A stretch of DNA of 40,136 nucleotides from an uncultured Prevotella sp. (GCA_947170725.1 CAMVUM010000030.1:1-40136), one strand, 5' to 3'; shown: positions 18,323-26,791, numbered from the stretch's first letter. Numbers and translations: made by a program. The notes: generated from the letters alone by a model not told the origin.

Positions 18323-19987
18323 TCATAAATACTTGAACGAGCTTCCGCCAAGAAACTCACGCAGCAACGACGTCGACGGAACCTGATCGTATGGAATCGG
18401 ACGGATATAGCGAAGGAACTTCAAAAGGCGGTAAGCCTCGCTGTATTCCTCACAATTTTCCGGCACCTGCTCCAGAAGCGGCTCAGCCTGCGTCTTGATG
18501 ACAGCCAGTTCGAAGAGCATCGCCGTGTTGAACATCATGTCCGCCTGCTCCTGATAGGGGAATATCCAGCGGTTCTCACCCGCCCGCACCGACGGCCAGC
18601 GGCGTATCGTCTCACGGGCGTTGCAACCGCGATATTTGTGGTCGCGGATGATTCGGCGCAGCAGACGGTTGTCCGTCGTGGGGACATAGTTATGCTCGTC
18701 GATGAGGATGGTTGTCAGCGCAGAAGCATAGACGCGGTATTTCAGGTTGTCGGGAATCTGCGCCGTCAGTTCAGGATTGAGAGCGTGTATGCCCTCGACG
18801 ACGAGCACCTCGCCATCGCGCAGCCTCAACCGGCGTCCGCTTTTCTCGCTCAGCCCCGTCTGGAAGTTATAACGCGGCAGCTCCACCTCCTCACCGGCAA
18901 AGAGAGCCGCGAGCTGGGCGTTGAGCAACGGGATGTTGAGGGAGTGGATACTCTCATAATCGTAGTCGCCCGAGGCGTCACGCGGTGTCTTCTCCCGGTC
19001 CACGAAATAGTCGTCGAGCGAGATGTCGACGGGCCGGATGCCGTTGGCCAACAGCTGGACGGAGATTCGCTTACACGTAGTTGTCTTTCCGCTTGACGAC
19101 GGGCCGGCAATAAGAACCATCCTGACGTCGGGTCGTGAGGCAATCTCGTCGGCGATTCGGACAATCTTCTTCTCCTGAAGAGCCTCCGAAACGTTGATGA
19201 GCTCGGTGGACAATCCGCGGTCGATGGCCTCGTTGAGGCTGCCAATGGCAGTCAGACCGAGTATGTCCTGCCAGCGGTGGTGCTCACGGAAGATATCGAA
19301 CATCTTGTCCTGGCGTATCAGTTCGCCCAGCCGCGACGGGTCTTCGGCCGACGGGGCACGCAGAAGAAGACCGTCGTAATACTTCTCCAGACCGAACAGC
19401 GTCAGACCGGAAGTGTCTGTCATCAACGCACCGTAATAATAGTCGCGGTAGCCGTCGAGGTCATAATATATGGTATACAGATGGCCTGTGCTCTCAAGCA
19501 GTTTGACCTTCGACGTAGCCCCCGCCTCGCTGAACATGCGGACGGCCTCCTCCGTGGTGGTTTCGTGGCGGTGGATGGGCAGCCCGGCGGCTATCAGTTC
19601 CTGCATACGTGTGCGCAGGGCATCGGCGTCGGCGTCGGTTACGGGTCGTCCGATGCGCATGTCACAGTAGTAGCCGTTCGACACCGGTATGTCTATCATG
19701 ACACGGCCGTCGGGATAGAGGTCGTTGACCGCCTTGCAGAGAACCATGAAAAGCGTGCGGGTATAGGTTCTCAGAGCCGACGACGAACGCAAACCGAGAT
19801 ACTCGATCTCCTTCGAATTGTAGACACGATAATTCATTCCCTCCACTTTGTTGTTCACCCGGGCACATACCGGACCATACTCCACGTCAATATCTAATTG
19901 ATGAAATATTTCAGAAAGTGTGCTGCCGATGCGTATATTTAATGTTTTTTTATTATTTTTGCAACGGATTTGTATCTCTTTTTCCAT
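18323..19987 (-). CDS. Nucleoside kinase with N-terminal TGS domain (uridine kinase family)
   Basis: A 554-residue cytoplasmic protein. Residues about 1-65 resemble a TGS/ubiquitin-like domain (TLNIRIGSTLSEI). Residues about 75-240 resemble the tRNA synthetase second additional domain region (HRHETTTEEAVRMF and YYYGALM). The C-terminal half is a uridine-kinase-like P-loop domain with GPSSSGKTT near residue 294, SLDDYFVDREKTPRD, and VVEGIHALNP. This three-part layout is known in a Bacteroidetes and Firmicutes family annotated as nucleoside kinase. It likely phosphorylates uridine or cytidine for salvage, though its real substrate is inferred only from the kinase part. The ATG at 19985-19987 gives an N terminus that enters the TGS domain at once. 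It is divergent from the Na/Pi symporter, 94 bases away. Confidence 0.88.
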   Translation of the reverse strand: MEKEIQIRCKNNKKTLNIRIGSTLSEIFHQLDIDVEYGPVCARVNNKVEGMNYRVYNSKEIEYLGLRSSSALRTYTRTLFMVLCKAVNDLYPDGRVMIDIPVSNGYYCDMRIGRPVTDADADALRTRMQELIAAGLPIHRHETTTEEAVRMFSEAGATSKVKLLESTGHLYTIYYDLDGYRDYYYGALMTDTSGLTLFGLEKYYDGLLLRAPSAEDPSRLGELIRQDKMFDIFREHHRWQDILGLTAIGSLNEAIDRGLSTELINVSEALQEKKIVRIADEIASRPDVRMVLIAGPSSSGKTTTCKRISVQLLANGIRPVDISLDDYFVDREKTPRDASGDYDYESIHSLNIPLLNAQLAALFAGEEVELPRYNFQTGLSEKSGRRLRLRDGEVLVVEGIHALNPELTAQIPDNLKYRVYASALTTILIDEHNYVPTTDNRLLRRIIRDHKYRGCNARETIRRWPSVRAGENRWIFPYQEQADMMFNTAMLFELAVIKTQAEPLLEQVPENCEEYSEAYRLLKFLRYIRPIPYDQVPSTSLLREFLGGSSFKYL

Positions 19988-20081
19988 ATTCGTAAGATTT
20001 TGTGGTCAGTATTTCACTGCTGTAAAATTACTCAAAATCCATGATTTGGACAATGTCAGACATTTTAATAAAACAAAAAAT

Positions 20082-21776
20082 ATGTCGATAATTATTATTT
20101 TCAAGCTGATTGGCGCCATCGCTCTACTCATCTACGGTATGAAAGCCATGAGTGAGGCTCTTCAGAAAATGGCCGGCTCACAGCTGCGTCACGTCCTCGG
20201 GGCAATGACAACCAACCGCTTTACGGGCATGCTCACCGGAATGTTTGTCACAGCGTCGGTACAATCGTCCGCCGCAACGACGGTTATGACAGTCTCGTTT
20301 GTCAACGCCGGACTGCTAACTTTGGCCCAAGCCATCTCAGTCATAATGGGCGCAAACATCGGCACTACACTCTCGGCATGGATTATGAGCGCCGGTTTCT
20401 CCTTCAACATCACCAATTTCGTCTGGCCGGCCTTCCTCATCGGTATCATTCTGATATACATGAAGAAATACAGGTATATCGGAGACTTCCTCTTCGGAGC
20501 GTCATTCATGTTCTTCGCCCTCGGAACGCTCAACATGACAGGAAAGGAAATGGACCTCGCCCACAACGCCGCACTGGCTGAATTTTTCTCACAGTTCGAC
20601 CCCAACAGCTTCGGAACGATTCTCGCCTTCCTCGTGATCGGCACTATCCTGACCTTCTGTGTCCAGTCATCGGCAGCCCTGATGGCCATCACGATGGTGC
20701 TCTGCACAAGCGGCGTACTGTCAATCTATCCCGGCATAGCACTCGTCATGGGCGAGAACATCGGTACAACCATCACGGCAAACCTTGCCGCCATGACCGG
20801 CAACACGCAGGCACGCCGCGCCGCCCTTTCACACATGTTCTTCAACGTGTTCGGCGTTCTGTGGGTGCTGTCCATATTCTTCCCCTTCGTCAACTTTGTC
20901 TGCTCGCTGGCCGGAGTAGACCCGATGGCTTCAAGCATCAACGCCGTCCGCCTGTCGTTCGTTCTGGCAACATTCCACACGATGTTCAACGTGACCAACA
21001 CGTCCATCCTCATCTGGTTCATCCCGCAGATAGAGCGTTTCTGCTGCTGGGCTATCAAACCGCGTAAGACTGACGAGGAAGAGGAGTTCCGCCTGCGCTA
21101 CATCGGCGGCAACACCATCATGAAGACTCCGGAACTTTCAGTACTGGAAGCACAGAAGGAAATACAGTCATTCGGAAAGCGCATACAGCGTATGTTCAGA
21201 CTTGTCCGCGAGCTGCTCGGCACAACCGACACAAACGCTTTCAACAAACTCTACTCGCGCATAGAGAAGTATGAGGGCATCAGCGACAACATGGAAATAG
21301 AGATTGCCAAGTACCTCAACAACGTCAGCGACGCCCACCTGAGCGACGACACGAAGACGAAGATACGCGCCATGCTCCGCGAGATTTCGGAAATAGAGAG
21401 CATCGGAGACAGCTGCTACAACATCGCACGTACGCTCAACCGCAAACTGGCCGGCAAGGACGACTTCACCGAAAAGCAGTATGAGCACCTCCATCAGATG
21501 CTGGAACTCACCGACGACTCGCTCACGCATATGAACGTCCTCATGACGGGCCGCAAAGACAACTTCGACGCTAACCGCTCGTTCAACATCGAGAACGAAA
21601 TCAACAACTACCGCAACCAGCTACGCACGCAGAACATCAACGACGTGAACAACCACGAATACACCTATGAAATGGGTACGATGTATATGGATATCGTCAG
21701 CGAATGTGAAAAGCTCGGCGACTACGTTGTCAATGTCGTAGAAGCACGCATGGGAACGCGGCAAAGAGGAGCGTGA
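20082..21776 (+). CDS. Na/phosphate cotransporter family protein with PhoU-like tail
   Basis: A 564-residue inner-membrane protein with two inverted Na_Pi_cotrans repeats. Each carries the signature QSSA: TASVQSSAATTVMT with Gln61, and FCVQSSAALMAIT with Gln195. Several membrane segments run from residue 2 to about 325. The C-terminal region from about 345 is soluble, helical and charged, and resembles PhoU (EISEIESIGDSCYNIA, MDIVSECEKLGDYVVNVVEAR). It probably takes up phosphate coupled to sodium, with the tail regulating transport. I chose the ATG at 20082 (MSIIIIFKLIGAIALLIYG). A frame opening at 19920 would add 54 residues unlike family members and overlap the divergent kinase gene. A terminator hairpin in a palindromic element follows. 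Confidence 0.9.
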   Translation: MSIIIIFKLIGAIALLIYGMKAMSEALQKMAGSQLRHVLGAMTTNRFTGMLTGMFVTASVQSSAATTVMTVSFVNAGLLTLAQAISVIMGANIGTTLSAWIMSAGFSFNITNFVWPAFLIGIILIYMKKYRYIGDFLFGASFMFFALGTLNMTGKEMDLAHNAALAEFFSQFDPNSFGTILAFLVIGTILTFCVQSSAALMAITMVLCTSGVLSIYPGIALVMGENIGTTITANLAAMTGNTQARRAALSHMFFNVFGVLWVLSIFFPFVNFVCSLAGVDPMASSINAVRLSFVLATFHTMFNVTNTSILIWFIPQIERFCCWAIKPRKTDEEEEFRLRYIGGNTIMKTPELSVLEAQKEIQSFGKRIQRMFRLVRELLGTTDTNAFNKLYSRIEKYEGISDNMEIEIAKYLNNVSDAHLSDDTKTKIRAMLREISEIESIGDSCYNIARTLNRKLAGKDDFTEKQYEHLHQMLELTDDSLTHMNVLMTGRKDNFDANRSFNIENEINNYRNQLRTQNINDVNNHEYTYEMGTMYMDIVSECEKLGDYVVNVVEARMGTRQRGA

Positions 21777-21840
21777 AAAATTATGAGTTGTGAATTATGA
21801 ATTGTCGGCCGCATGGCCGATGAAGAGCCATAAAATCAAG

Positions 21841-21880
21841 AATAGGCTGCACGGAGAACTCCGCGCAGCCTATTCTTTTA
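21841..21880 (+). terminator. Terminator of the Na/phosphate symporter gene
   Basis: A 16-bp near-perfect hairpin at 21841-21874 with one mismatch is followed by CTTTTATTA on the plus strand, about 65 bases after the stop codon. Confidence 0.75.
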
Positions 21881-22164
21881 TTATCAATCCTTTTGGAACA
21901 ATGATGGGACGGACCAAGGCTTATTCCCAATACTTCCGGAAACCGCAGGTGGACGGCAGTAACTATCCGGAAATCGTGACCTGCATAACGTATTAATCGT
22001 CAATGTGGAACAACATCCATCTGTAGGGATGCCACCGGTGAATCCGAAATATCGGTTGTCGGCATACTTATTTAGGCACCGGTGGCAAGCCATACAAAGA
22101 GTTGAAATTCAATCAGGTAAATGGCCGGATAGTCACAGAACGTCAGCATGGCCGATAAAATATC

Positions 22165-22204
22165 ATAAAAAATAGGCTGCGCGGAGTTCTCCGCGCAGCC
22201 TATT
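22165..22204. terminator. Terminator of the pectate lyase operon
   Basis: The perfect 34-base palindromic hairpin at 22171-22204 is followed on the minus strand by TTTTATGATA, about 60 bases beyond the pectate lyase stop. It is also followed by TTTGATTTT on the plus strand, so it may work both ways. Confidence 0.75.
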
Positions 22205-22260
22205 TTTGATTTTATGGCTCTTCATCGGCCATGCGGCCGACAACTCAAATTCATGACTCG

Positions 22261-24654
22261 TCATTCAAAGAATCCCACGAGCTTGCTCTCATAGTTCTGG
22301 AGAGCCTTCTTCATCTCGCTTATGACAGAATAATCGGCGTCATCGGTAGCGTTGTTGAACGTCCAGAGGAAGTCGCCCTTGTTCAGGCGGCCGGCTCCCC
22401 AGTAGCCCGTAACGACGGAAGGAACGTCGGCTGCGGCAACGGCAGTATAGTCGTAGATGAGCTTCGGGTTGGTGTCGAAGTTGTCGTAAGGCGTTCCGCC
22501 GACAAGCGCCTTGAATGAAGAAGGCACCTGCTCGTCACGCGAAGCAGCCTCATAGCAGTCGAAGTCTGTAGCGCTCTCATGTTGCGTGACGGACGTGAAG
22601 TTGCTGCTTGTGCCCTTCTCGGCATATACGTTGCCATAGCTCTTGATCATACCGCCATTCTCTCCCGAGAAAGTGCCGTCGCCCTTGGCGTCCGTTCCCT
22701 GCTTCGAGATGAGCATGGGATTCTTCGAAGCGCGGAAATAGTTGCTCTCCACGAACACGCTTGAACCCATTGTAGCACCTACTCCATATTTCGAACAACC
22801 GTCGTAGTAGTTGTTCCAGACATGGACGGTCATCGTGCGGACACGCGGATGGCGTGAGTCACTGTGGTCGAACCAATTGTGATGATAGTCTATGTAGTTC
22901 GGTCCGGACTCGCTCTTCATACCGCAGAGAGAGGTCTTTCCGCAGTCAAGGAAGTGGCAGTAGGCCACAGTGATATACTGGGAGTCGCTCTTGATATCTA
23001 TCGAGCCGTCGCCCTTAGCCTGATCGCCGTCGCCGCCGGTATTTCCATAGAAGAGGTCGATGTGGTGGAGCCAGCAATATTTGTTGTCCGTATCGAGCGA
23101 GATGCAGTCGTCCATGCAGAGCATCACTCCGAAATTCCTCAGCTCCACACTCACGGCATTGCGCAGAAGCATGCCGAAGCCCCAGATGGCGGCGTCCTCA
23201 CCGATACCCTCGATGGTGATGTTCATCGGCGTCGTGTTATTCTTTCCCTTCACCTGCAGACCCTCGGCAGAGCTTCCGAAGGCGTCCATGTCCGTGTCGC
23301 GGATCGTTCCAATGATACGGACGTCCAGCGGGCGTGTTTCATAACCCTTCTGATAGCCGTTGATGATGGCCTGCAGACCGGTGAACTCGGTTGTCGTTCC
23401 CTTTGAACTGGTGATGACATCGAGCGTCACCGTCTTGGCCGTCTTGGCCGTAACGTATATTACACGGGCCGTAGCCTTCAGCGTTCCATCGTCCTCGTAG
23501 GCGCCCACACCGCTGTTGTTGAAGTGTGCAAAGCCCGAACGGTCATAGTTCTTGACAACCATTCCAGATGCCGTGCTGGCCTTCGATCCATCCTCCTCGC
23601 CACCGATCACGGGCACGACGCGCAACTGATAGCCACCGGCTGCCATGAGACCGACAACGTCAACACGTCCGTAGGAACCGTAGTTGCGCACGAGTTCGCG
23701 GTCAACCCGGGTCCAGTCCTGATACTGTCCGCCCTTGACATAGACGTTATATGACGTCGCTCCGCTGTAGAGCTGCCACTCGGCATAAACAGATTCGTTC
23801 CATCCGTCGGCACGGGTGATAATCACTCCGGCGTTGTCTATTTCCGAACCGGAGCCGGTCTGCGATGCCTTGGAGAAAGCGATGTTGCTCACCGAGCGTG
23901 TGAAGACATCTTTCCAGTCGCCCATCTGCGGCGTAACGGTTCCGGCGGCACGGTCGATGTCGATAGAGGCCACGTCGGCCGTGTTGTAGTATTTGATGAC
24001 GTTTCCGGCTGTCGTCAGCTGGGCCTGGCTGCGCGCAGTGTTGAGCACGACAGAATGGTCGTCGCCGCCCGTGACAGGTCCGCTGCCGCCGCCCTCGGAG
24101 TCGGTGACACTGAGGGAATAGACATAGAGTCCTCCCGTATTGGTCAGCGTGACGTCGCCGTCGGCCGTGACGGTGGCCACGTTGGTCTGATCGTCAGCCG
24201 ATGTGGAGTTGAACGAACCACTCTCGGGCGTGAGGTTGGTGACGTTGACGCCGCGCGCCGTTCCCGACTTCGACGTCTTGCACTTCATGGTCAGCCTGTC
24301 TCCGGCTTTCATGTCCTTCAGCGTTATGGTCATCACCTTGTTCATGGCCATGCGCTTTCCCTTGATGTCAACACGCACGGCATCGGCAGCACCGATGGTG
24401 AAAAGCAGTGCGCGGGTGAACTCCAGTTCGGTGCCGTTGGCCGTGAGAGGCTCGGCATTGTATGTTCCGACGTTCTTGTAGCGGTCGTTGCTTGATGACG
24501 ATTCGTGTGTCCAGGCAGCGGCGTCGGCAGCCAGATTGGCTTTGTCTGTAGCGCTGACGGAAGTGAAGTCCCACGTCTGGGCTGTGGCCGTGGCGGCCGA
24601 GAGCGTCATCAGCGACGTGAGAAGACTATATATATAATGTGTAAACTTCTTCAT
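22261..24654 (-). CDS. Secreted pectate lyase, polysaccharide lyase family 1-like
   Basis: A 797-residue protein with a signal peptide (about 1-26, ending TATAQ). Residues about 27-165 form a beta-rich domain beginning WDFT, of a type common on Prevotella enzymes and possibly carbohydrate-binding. Residues about 250-360 look fibronectin-like. From about 420 the sequence is a right-handed beta-helix with the PL1 pattern: KGDGSIDIKSDSQYITV, YHHNWFDHSDSRHPRVR with the RxPxxR segment holding the likely catalytic Arg, and HVWNNYYDG. It would cleave de-esterified homogalacturonan by beta-elimination, outside the cytoplasm. Unlike its partner and other secreted proteins here, it has no obvious C-terminal sorting tail. 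It ends KLVGFFE. The gene starts 19 bases after the small tail-bearing gene, in one operon. Confidence 0.88.
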   Translation of the reverse strand: MKKFTHYIYSLLTSLMTLSAATATAQTWDFTSVSATDKANLAADAAAWTHESSSSNDRYKNVGTYNAEPLTANGTELEFTRALLFTIGAADAVRVDIKGKRMAMNKVMTITLKDMKAGDRLTMKCKTSKSGTARGVNVTNLTPESGSFNSTSADDQTNVATVTADGDVTLTNTGGLYVYSLSVTDSEGGGSGPVTGGDDHSVVLNTARSQAQLTTAGNVIKYYNTADVASIDIDRAAGTVTPQMGDWKDVFTRSVSNIAFSKASQTGSGSEIDNAGVIITRADGWNESVYAEWQLYSGATSYNVYVKGGQYQDWTRVDRELVRNYGSYGRVDVVGLMAAGGYQLRVVPVIGGEEDGSKASTASGMVVKNYDRSGFAHFNNSGVGAYEDDGTLKATARVIYVTAKTAKTVTLDVITSSKGTTTEFTGLQAIINGYQKGYETRPLDVRIIGTIRDTDMDAFGSSAEGLQVKGKNNTTPMNITIEGIGEDAAIWGFGMLLRNAVSVELRNFGVMLCMDDCISLDTDNKYCWLHHIDLFYGNTGGDGDQAKGDGSIDIKSDSQYITVAYCHFLDCGKTSLCGMKSESGPNYIDYHHNWFDHSDSRHPRVRTMTVHVWNNYYDGCSKYGVGATMGSSVFVESNYFRASKNPMLISKQGTDAKGDGTFSGENGGMIKSYGNVYAEKGTSSNFTSVTQHESATDFDCYEAASRDEQVPSSFKALVGGTPYDNFDTNPKLIYDYTAVAAADVPSVVTGYWGAGRLNKGDFLWTFNNATDDADYSVISEMKKALQNYESKLVGFFE

Positions 24655-24673
24655 TCCTTTGTCCCTTTCAATA

Positions 24674-25033
24674 TTAGTAGATTACTATTTTCTTTCCGTC
24701 CACAATATAGAGGCCACGCGAGAGACCTTCAGTCAACGTCCCGACATACTGTCCGCTGATGGTGTAGACACGCTTTAGACCATTGTCGACGGGCGTTACG
24801 TCGGTAATAGCTGACGTGTCATCATATCTCAGGTCTATGGAAACGAGCGACATATCGGCTGTCCGGACTGTGCCGTCAGCAAATGTCATGGTGACATTGT
24901 CGCCCTCGAAGGCCAGTGTATTGACAAAACCGTCAGTAACGGTACCGTCAATTACGACAGTCTGTACCGTGTCAGCCCATGATGCCGCCGAGGCCATGAA
25001 CATACATGACAATAGGATTGGGATTTTTTTCAT
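24674..25033 (-). CDS. Small secreted protein with type IX-like tail
   Basis: A 119-residue protein with a signal peptide (about 1-20, ending SWAD). Its short middle domain has the phrase TMTFADGTVRTADMSLVSIDL, a pattern I recall near the C terminus of many Bacteroidales surface proteins. Its tail is of the Tyr-x-x-x-Gly ... GLYIVDGKKIVIY kind. It looks like only the C-terminal part of a larger cell-surface protein given its own signal peptide. It is the first gene of the pectate lyase operon, with 19 bases to the lyase. A role as a surface anchor or accessory for the lyase is speculative. No enzymatic motif is present. Confidence 0.75.
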   Translation of the reverse strand: MKKIPILLSCMFMASAASWADTVQTVVIDGTVTDGFVNTLAFEGDNVTMTFADGTVRTADMSLVSIDLRYDDTSAITDVTPVDNGLKRVYTISGQYVGTLTEGLSRGLYIVDGKKIVIY

Positions 25034-25143
25034 AATAAATATTCTTATGCTTGTTAGATTGATTCTGACTTGATTTCAATTAGATTAGTACGCAGTCCCT
25101 TGGTTTTTTGACTACATGTCACAGTTATTTGATTGTACGACGA

Positions 25144-25151
25144 CAAATTTA
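25144..25151 (-). promoter_or_regulatory. Possible -7 box of the pectate lyase operon
   Basis: Minus-strand TAAATTTG matches TAnnTTTG about 110 bases upstream of the first gene. No TTG is seen at the -33 distance, which may mean the promoter needs an activator. Confidence 0.45.
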
Positions 25152-25195
25152 CGTTAAAATCTTCACCATTGTCATCCAGCGGCACACTTTTATAA

Positions 25196-25209
25196 CGTAA
25201 ACGTTTACG
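25196..25209. promoter_or_regulatory. Palindromic candidate operator of LacI-family type
   Basis: CGTAAACGTTTACG is a perfect 14-base palindrome with a central CG and the GTAAACGTTTAC core typical of LacI/GalR-family operators. It lies about 45 bases upstream of the candidate -7 box of the pectate lyase operon. No regulator gene is nearby. Confidence 0.45.
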
Positions 25210-25285
25210 AGTGGGAAAGCTGTCACCAAAAGAGTGATGGCCTGCGTAATGACACATCGGAAAGGAAAAGAAAGAAAAAAATCTG

Positions 25286-25318
25286 CCCACATAAAGACTT
25301 GCCACGTTTTTTTGTGGG
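25286..25318 (-). terminator. Weak hairpin after the O-methyltransferase gene
   Basis: CCCACA pairs with TGTGGG around a 20-base loop, and on the minus strand is followed by AGATTTTTTTC. It lies about 20 bases beyond the O-methyltransferase stop codon. Confidence 0.4.
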
Positions 25319-25337
25319 GAGATGGTGAATGAAACGG

Positions 25338-26114
25338 CTATTTCTTTCTTATCAGTGTCAGGCCGTCGCGAAGAGGGAGGATGACGCGTTCGACGCGCGG
25401 ATCGGCGGCGACGTGGTCGTTGAAGAGGCGGATGCCGCGGGTCTGGGCGTCGCGGTCGTATGCCGGATCGACAATGTGACCGTCCCAAAGGGTGTTGTCG
25501 GCGAGGATGAAGCCGCCTGGGCGGAGAAGGGAGAGAACCATTTCGTAGGTTTCAACGTATGTACGCTTGTCACCGTCGACAAAGGCCATATCGAATGTTA
25601 TGCCCAGACGCGGAGCTTCACGGTTGGCGTCTCCGATGATAAACTCTATGCGGTCGGCCACGTGGGAGTTTTCTATCCACGGACGGGTGAAGTCTTCTTG
25701 TTCGTCGTTGATTTCGAAGGTGTAGACACGCCCACCGGGTTCGAGGCCTTCGGCCATACAGATGGCACTGTAGCCGGTGAATGTCCCCACTTCCAGTATG
25801 TTCTGGGGGCGTATCATACGGACGAGCATCCTGAGCAGACGGCCTTGTAGATGACCGCTTGCCATGCGGCCGTGGAGCAGATGGACGTTGGCCGCACGCC
25901 CGAGGCGATAGAGATAGTCACCCTCGGAATCGGAGTGGGAAAGGACGTAGGAGTCCAAGTCTACAGAACCGGAACCCACCCCACCACTTCCTAATGGAGG
26001 GGTCTGGATGTGATTCTGCCCGTTAGTCCGGTTGGAATCAGGCGTATTGTTTGTCTTATTTGAATTGTTGTTTTTTAAATCATTCATGTCATTGAGTGTG
26101 TTAATATCAACCAT
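25338..26114 (-). CDS. Class I SAM-dependent O-methyltransferase
   Basis: A 258-residue member of the COG4122/methyltransferase 3 family, related to catechol and caffeoyl-CoA O-methyltransferases. LEVGTFTGYSAICMAEGL is the SAM-binding motif I. FEINDEQ follows at the acidic strand end. DMAFVDGDKRTYVETYE and LADNTLWDGHIVD hold the Asp and Asn residues that bind the divalent metal. The physiological substrate is unknown. Family proteins begin about one residue before DLDSYVLSH. Here roughly 45 extra residues precede it. They are Asn-rich and then PPLGSGGVGSG, encoded by the palindromic element at 25973-26221. I chose the ATG at 26114. A GTG at 26126 is also in frame, and no ATG sits at the expected conserved position. 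It follows aroQ on the same strand. Confidence 0.85.
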   Translation of the reverse strand: MVDINTLNDMNDLKNNNSNKTNNTPDSNRTNGQNHIQTPPLGSGGVGSGSVDLDSYVLSHSDSEGDYLYRLGRAANVHLLHGRMASGHLQGRLLRMLVRMIRPQNILEVGTFTGYSAICMAEGLEPGGRVYTFEINDEQEDFTRPWIENSHVADRIEFIIGDANREAPRLGITFDMAFVDGDKRTYVETYEMVLSLLRPGGFILADNTLWDGHIVDPAYDRDAQTRGIRLFNDHVAADPRVERVILPLRDGLTLIRKK

Positions 26115-26221
26115 AGAGGAAACCACCGTATGACTGTATGCACTTGTTCATCGCGTGTTCCGCCAATCAAGCTCCCTACCTTCGGGATGGCTGGAAGTGG
26201 GTTCTTGGGGCGCGGTGGGTC
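25973..26221. repeat. GC-rich inverted-repeat element spanning aroQ end and methyltransferase start
   Basis: The arm at 25973-25991 (acccaccccaccacttcc type) and the arm at 26193-26221 are imperfect reverse complements. The left arm is translated as the PPLGSGGVG segment of the methyltransferase. The right arm begins at the TGA stop of aroQ on the minus strand. Confidence 0.6.
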
Positions 26222-26660
26222 AGGACTGCCCCTTTATTGCCTCTACCGCCAACCTATAGCTGTCAAGCCCGAAGCCGCATATTACGCCGAGGCAGGCACA
26301 GCTTATCATGGAACGGTGGCGGAACTCCTCCCGACGGTGGACATTGGATATGTGGACCTCGATGACAGGACACCGAAGCGAACGGATACAATCCTGCAGG
26401 GCAACACTCGTGTGGGTGTAGGCACCAGCGTTGAGCACGATGCCGTCGACACCTTCATCGCCGCCGAATCCCGCCTGCTGCATGCGGTCGATGAGACAAC
26501 CCTCAATGTTGCTCTGATAGTAGTCTACCTCAATGTCGGGAAACAGCGAGCGTAACTGTGGCAGATAGTCGTCGAAGGAACTGCTGCCGTAGATGCCCGG
26601 TTCGCGACGGCCCAGCATATTGAGATTGGGACCGTTGATGATTAGTATTTTCTTTATCAT
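26220..26660 (-). CDS. aroQ: Type II 3-dehydroquinate dehydratase
   Basis: A 146-residue cytoplasmic enzyme of the shikimate pathway that dehydrates 3-dehydroquinate to 3-dehydroshikimate. The length is normal for the type II family. INGPNLNMLGRREPGIYG holds the catalytic Arg and Tyr of the flexible lid. DGIVLNAGAYTHTSVAL is the conserved Asn/Ala-Tyr-Thr-His segment. VIEVHISNVHRREEFRHRS holds the catalytic His and second Arg. It is divergent from xerD, an arrangement seen in other Bacteroidales. A TTTG-20-TACTTTTG promoter overlaps the start of xerD. The stop codon falls on the edge of a palindromic element, and the methyltransferase gene follows. Confidence 0.96.
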   Translation of the reverse strand: MIKKILIINGPNLNMLGRREPGIYGSSSFDDYLPQLRSLFPDIEVDYYQSNIEGCLIDRMQQAGFGGDEGVDGIVLNAGAYTHTSVALQDCIRSLRCPVIEVHISNVHRREEFRHRSMISCACLGVICGFGLDSYRLAVEAIKGQS

Positions 26661-26678
26661 AATTCAATGGTTTTTTCG

Positions 26679-26686
26679 TATCTTTG
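26679..26686 (+). promoter_or_regulatory. -7 box for xerD
   Basis: TATCTTTG on the plus strand matches TAnnTTTG exactly. It lies about 130 bases upstream of the xerD ATG and 19 bases from the aroQ start on the other strand. The -33 element is not clear. Confidence 0.55.
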
Positions 26687-26791
26687 TAAACGATAAGCAA
26701 CACTCGGCACTTCATAAGTGAACTTGCATTACGCTCGTCAGCATTATCCTTAATTCACGCAACGGGCTGACCCAGTGTGCTGTATGCACGA

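Larger units (their letters stand above)
21802..22243. repeat. 442-bp element with 73-bp inverted terminal arms
   Basis: Arms at 21802-21874 and 22171-22243 are reverse complements over 73 bases with two mismatches. Each arm holds a terminator-type hairpin. The centre (about 296 bases) has no convincing gene but contains a second inverted repeat, GCCACCGGTG at 22031-22040 with CACCGGTGGC at 22077-22086. It lies between convergent genes and could be a MITE-like non-autonomous element or a duplicated terminator. Confidence 0.85.

Noticed and set aside
19920..20081. 54-residue N-terminal extension of the Na/phosphate symporter
   Set aside because: It overlaps the divergent kinase gene, is unlike the family, and the ATG at 20082 opens directly into the first membrane segment.
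22027..22090. Integron attC site
   Set aside because: No conserved core sites, no integrase of the integron class, and no gene cassettes nearby.
21884..22093. 69-codon minus-strand frame inside the 442-bp element
   Set aside because: No domain, no start-region signal, and the frame crosses the internal inverted repeat. More likely the reading of a repeat.
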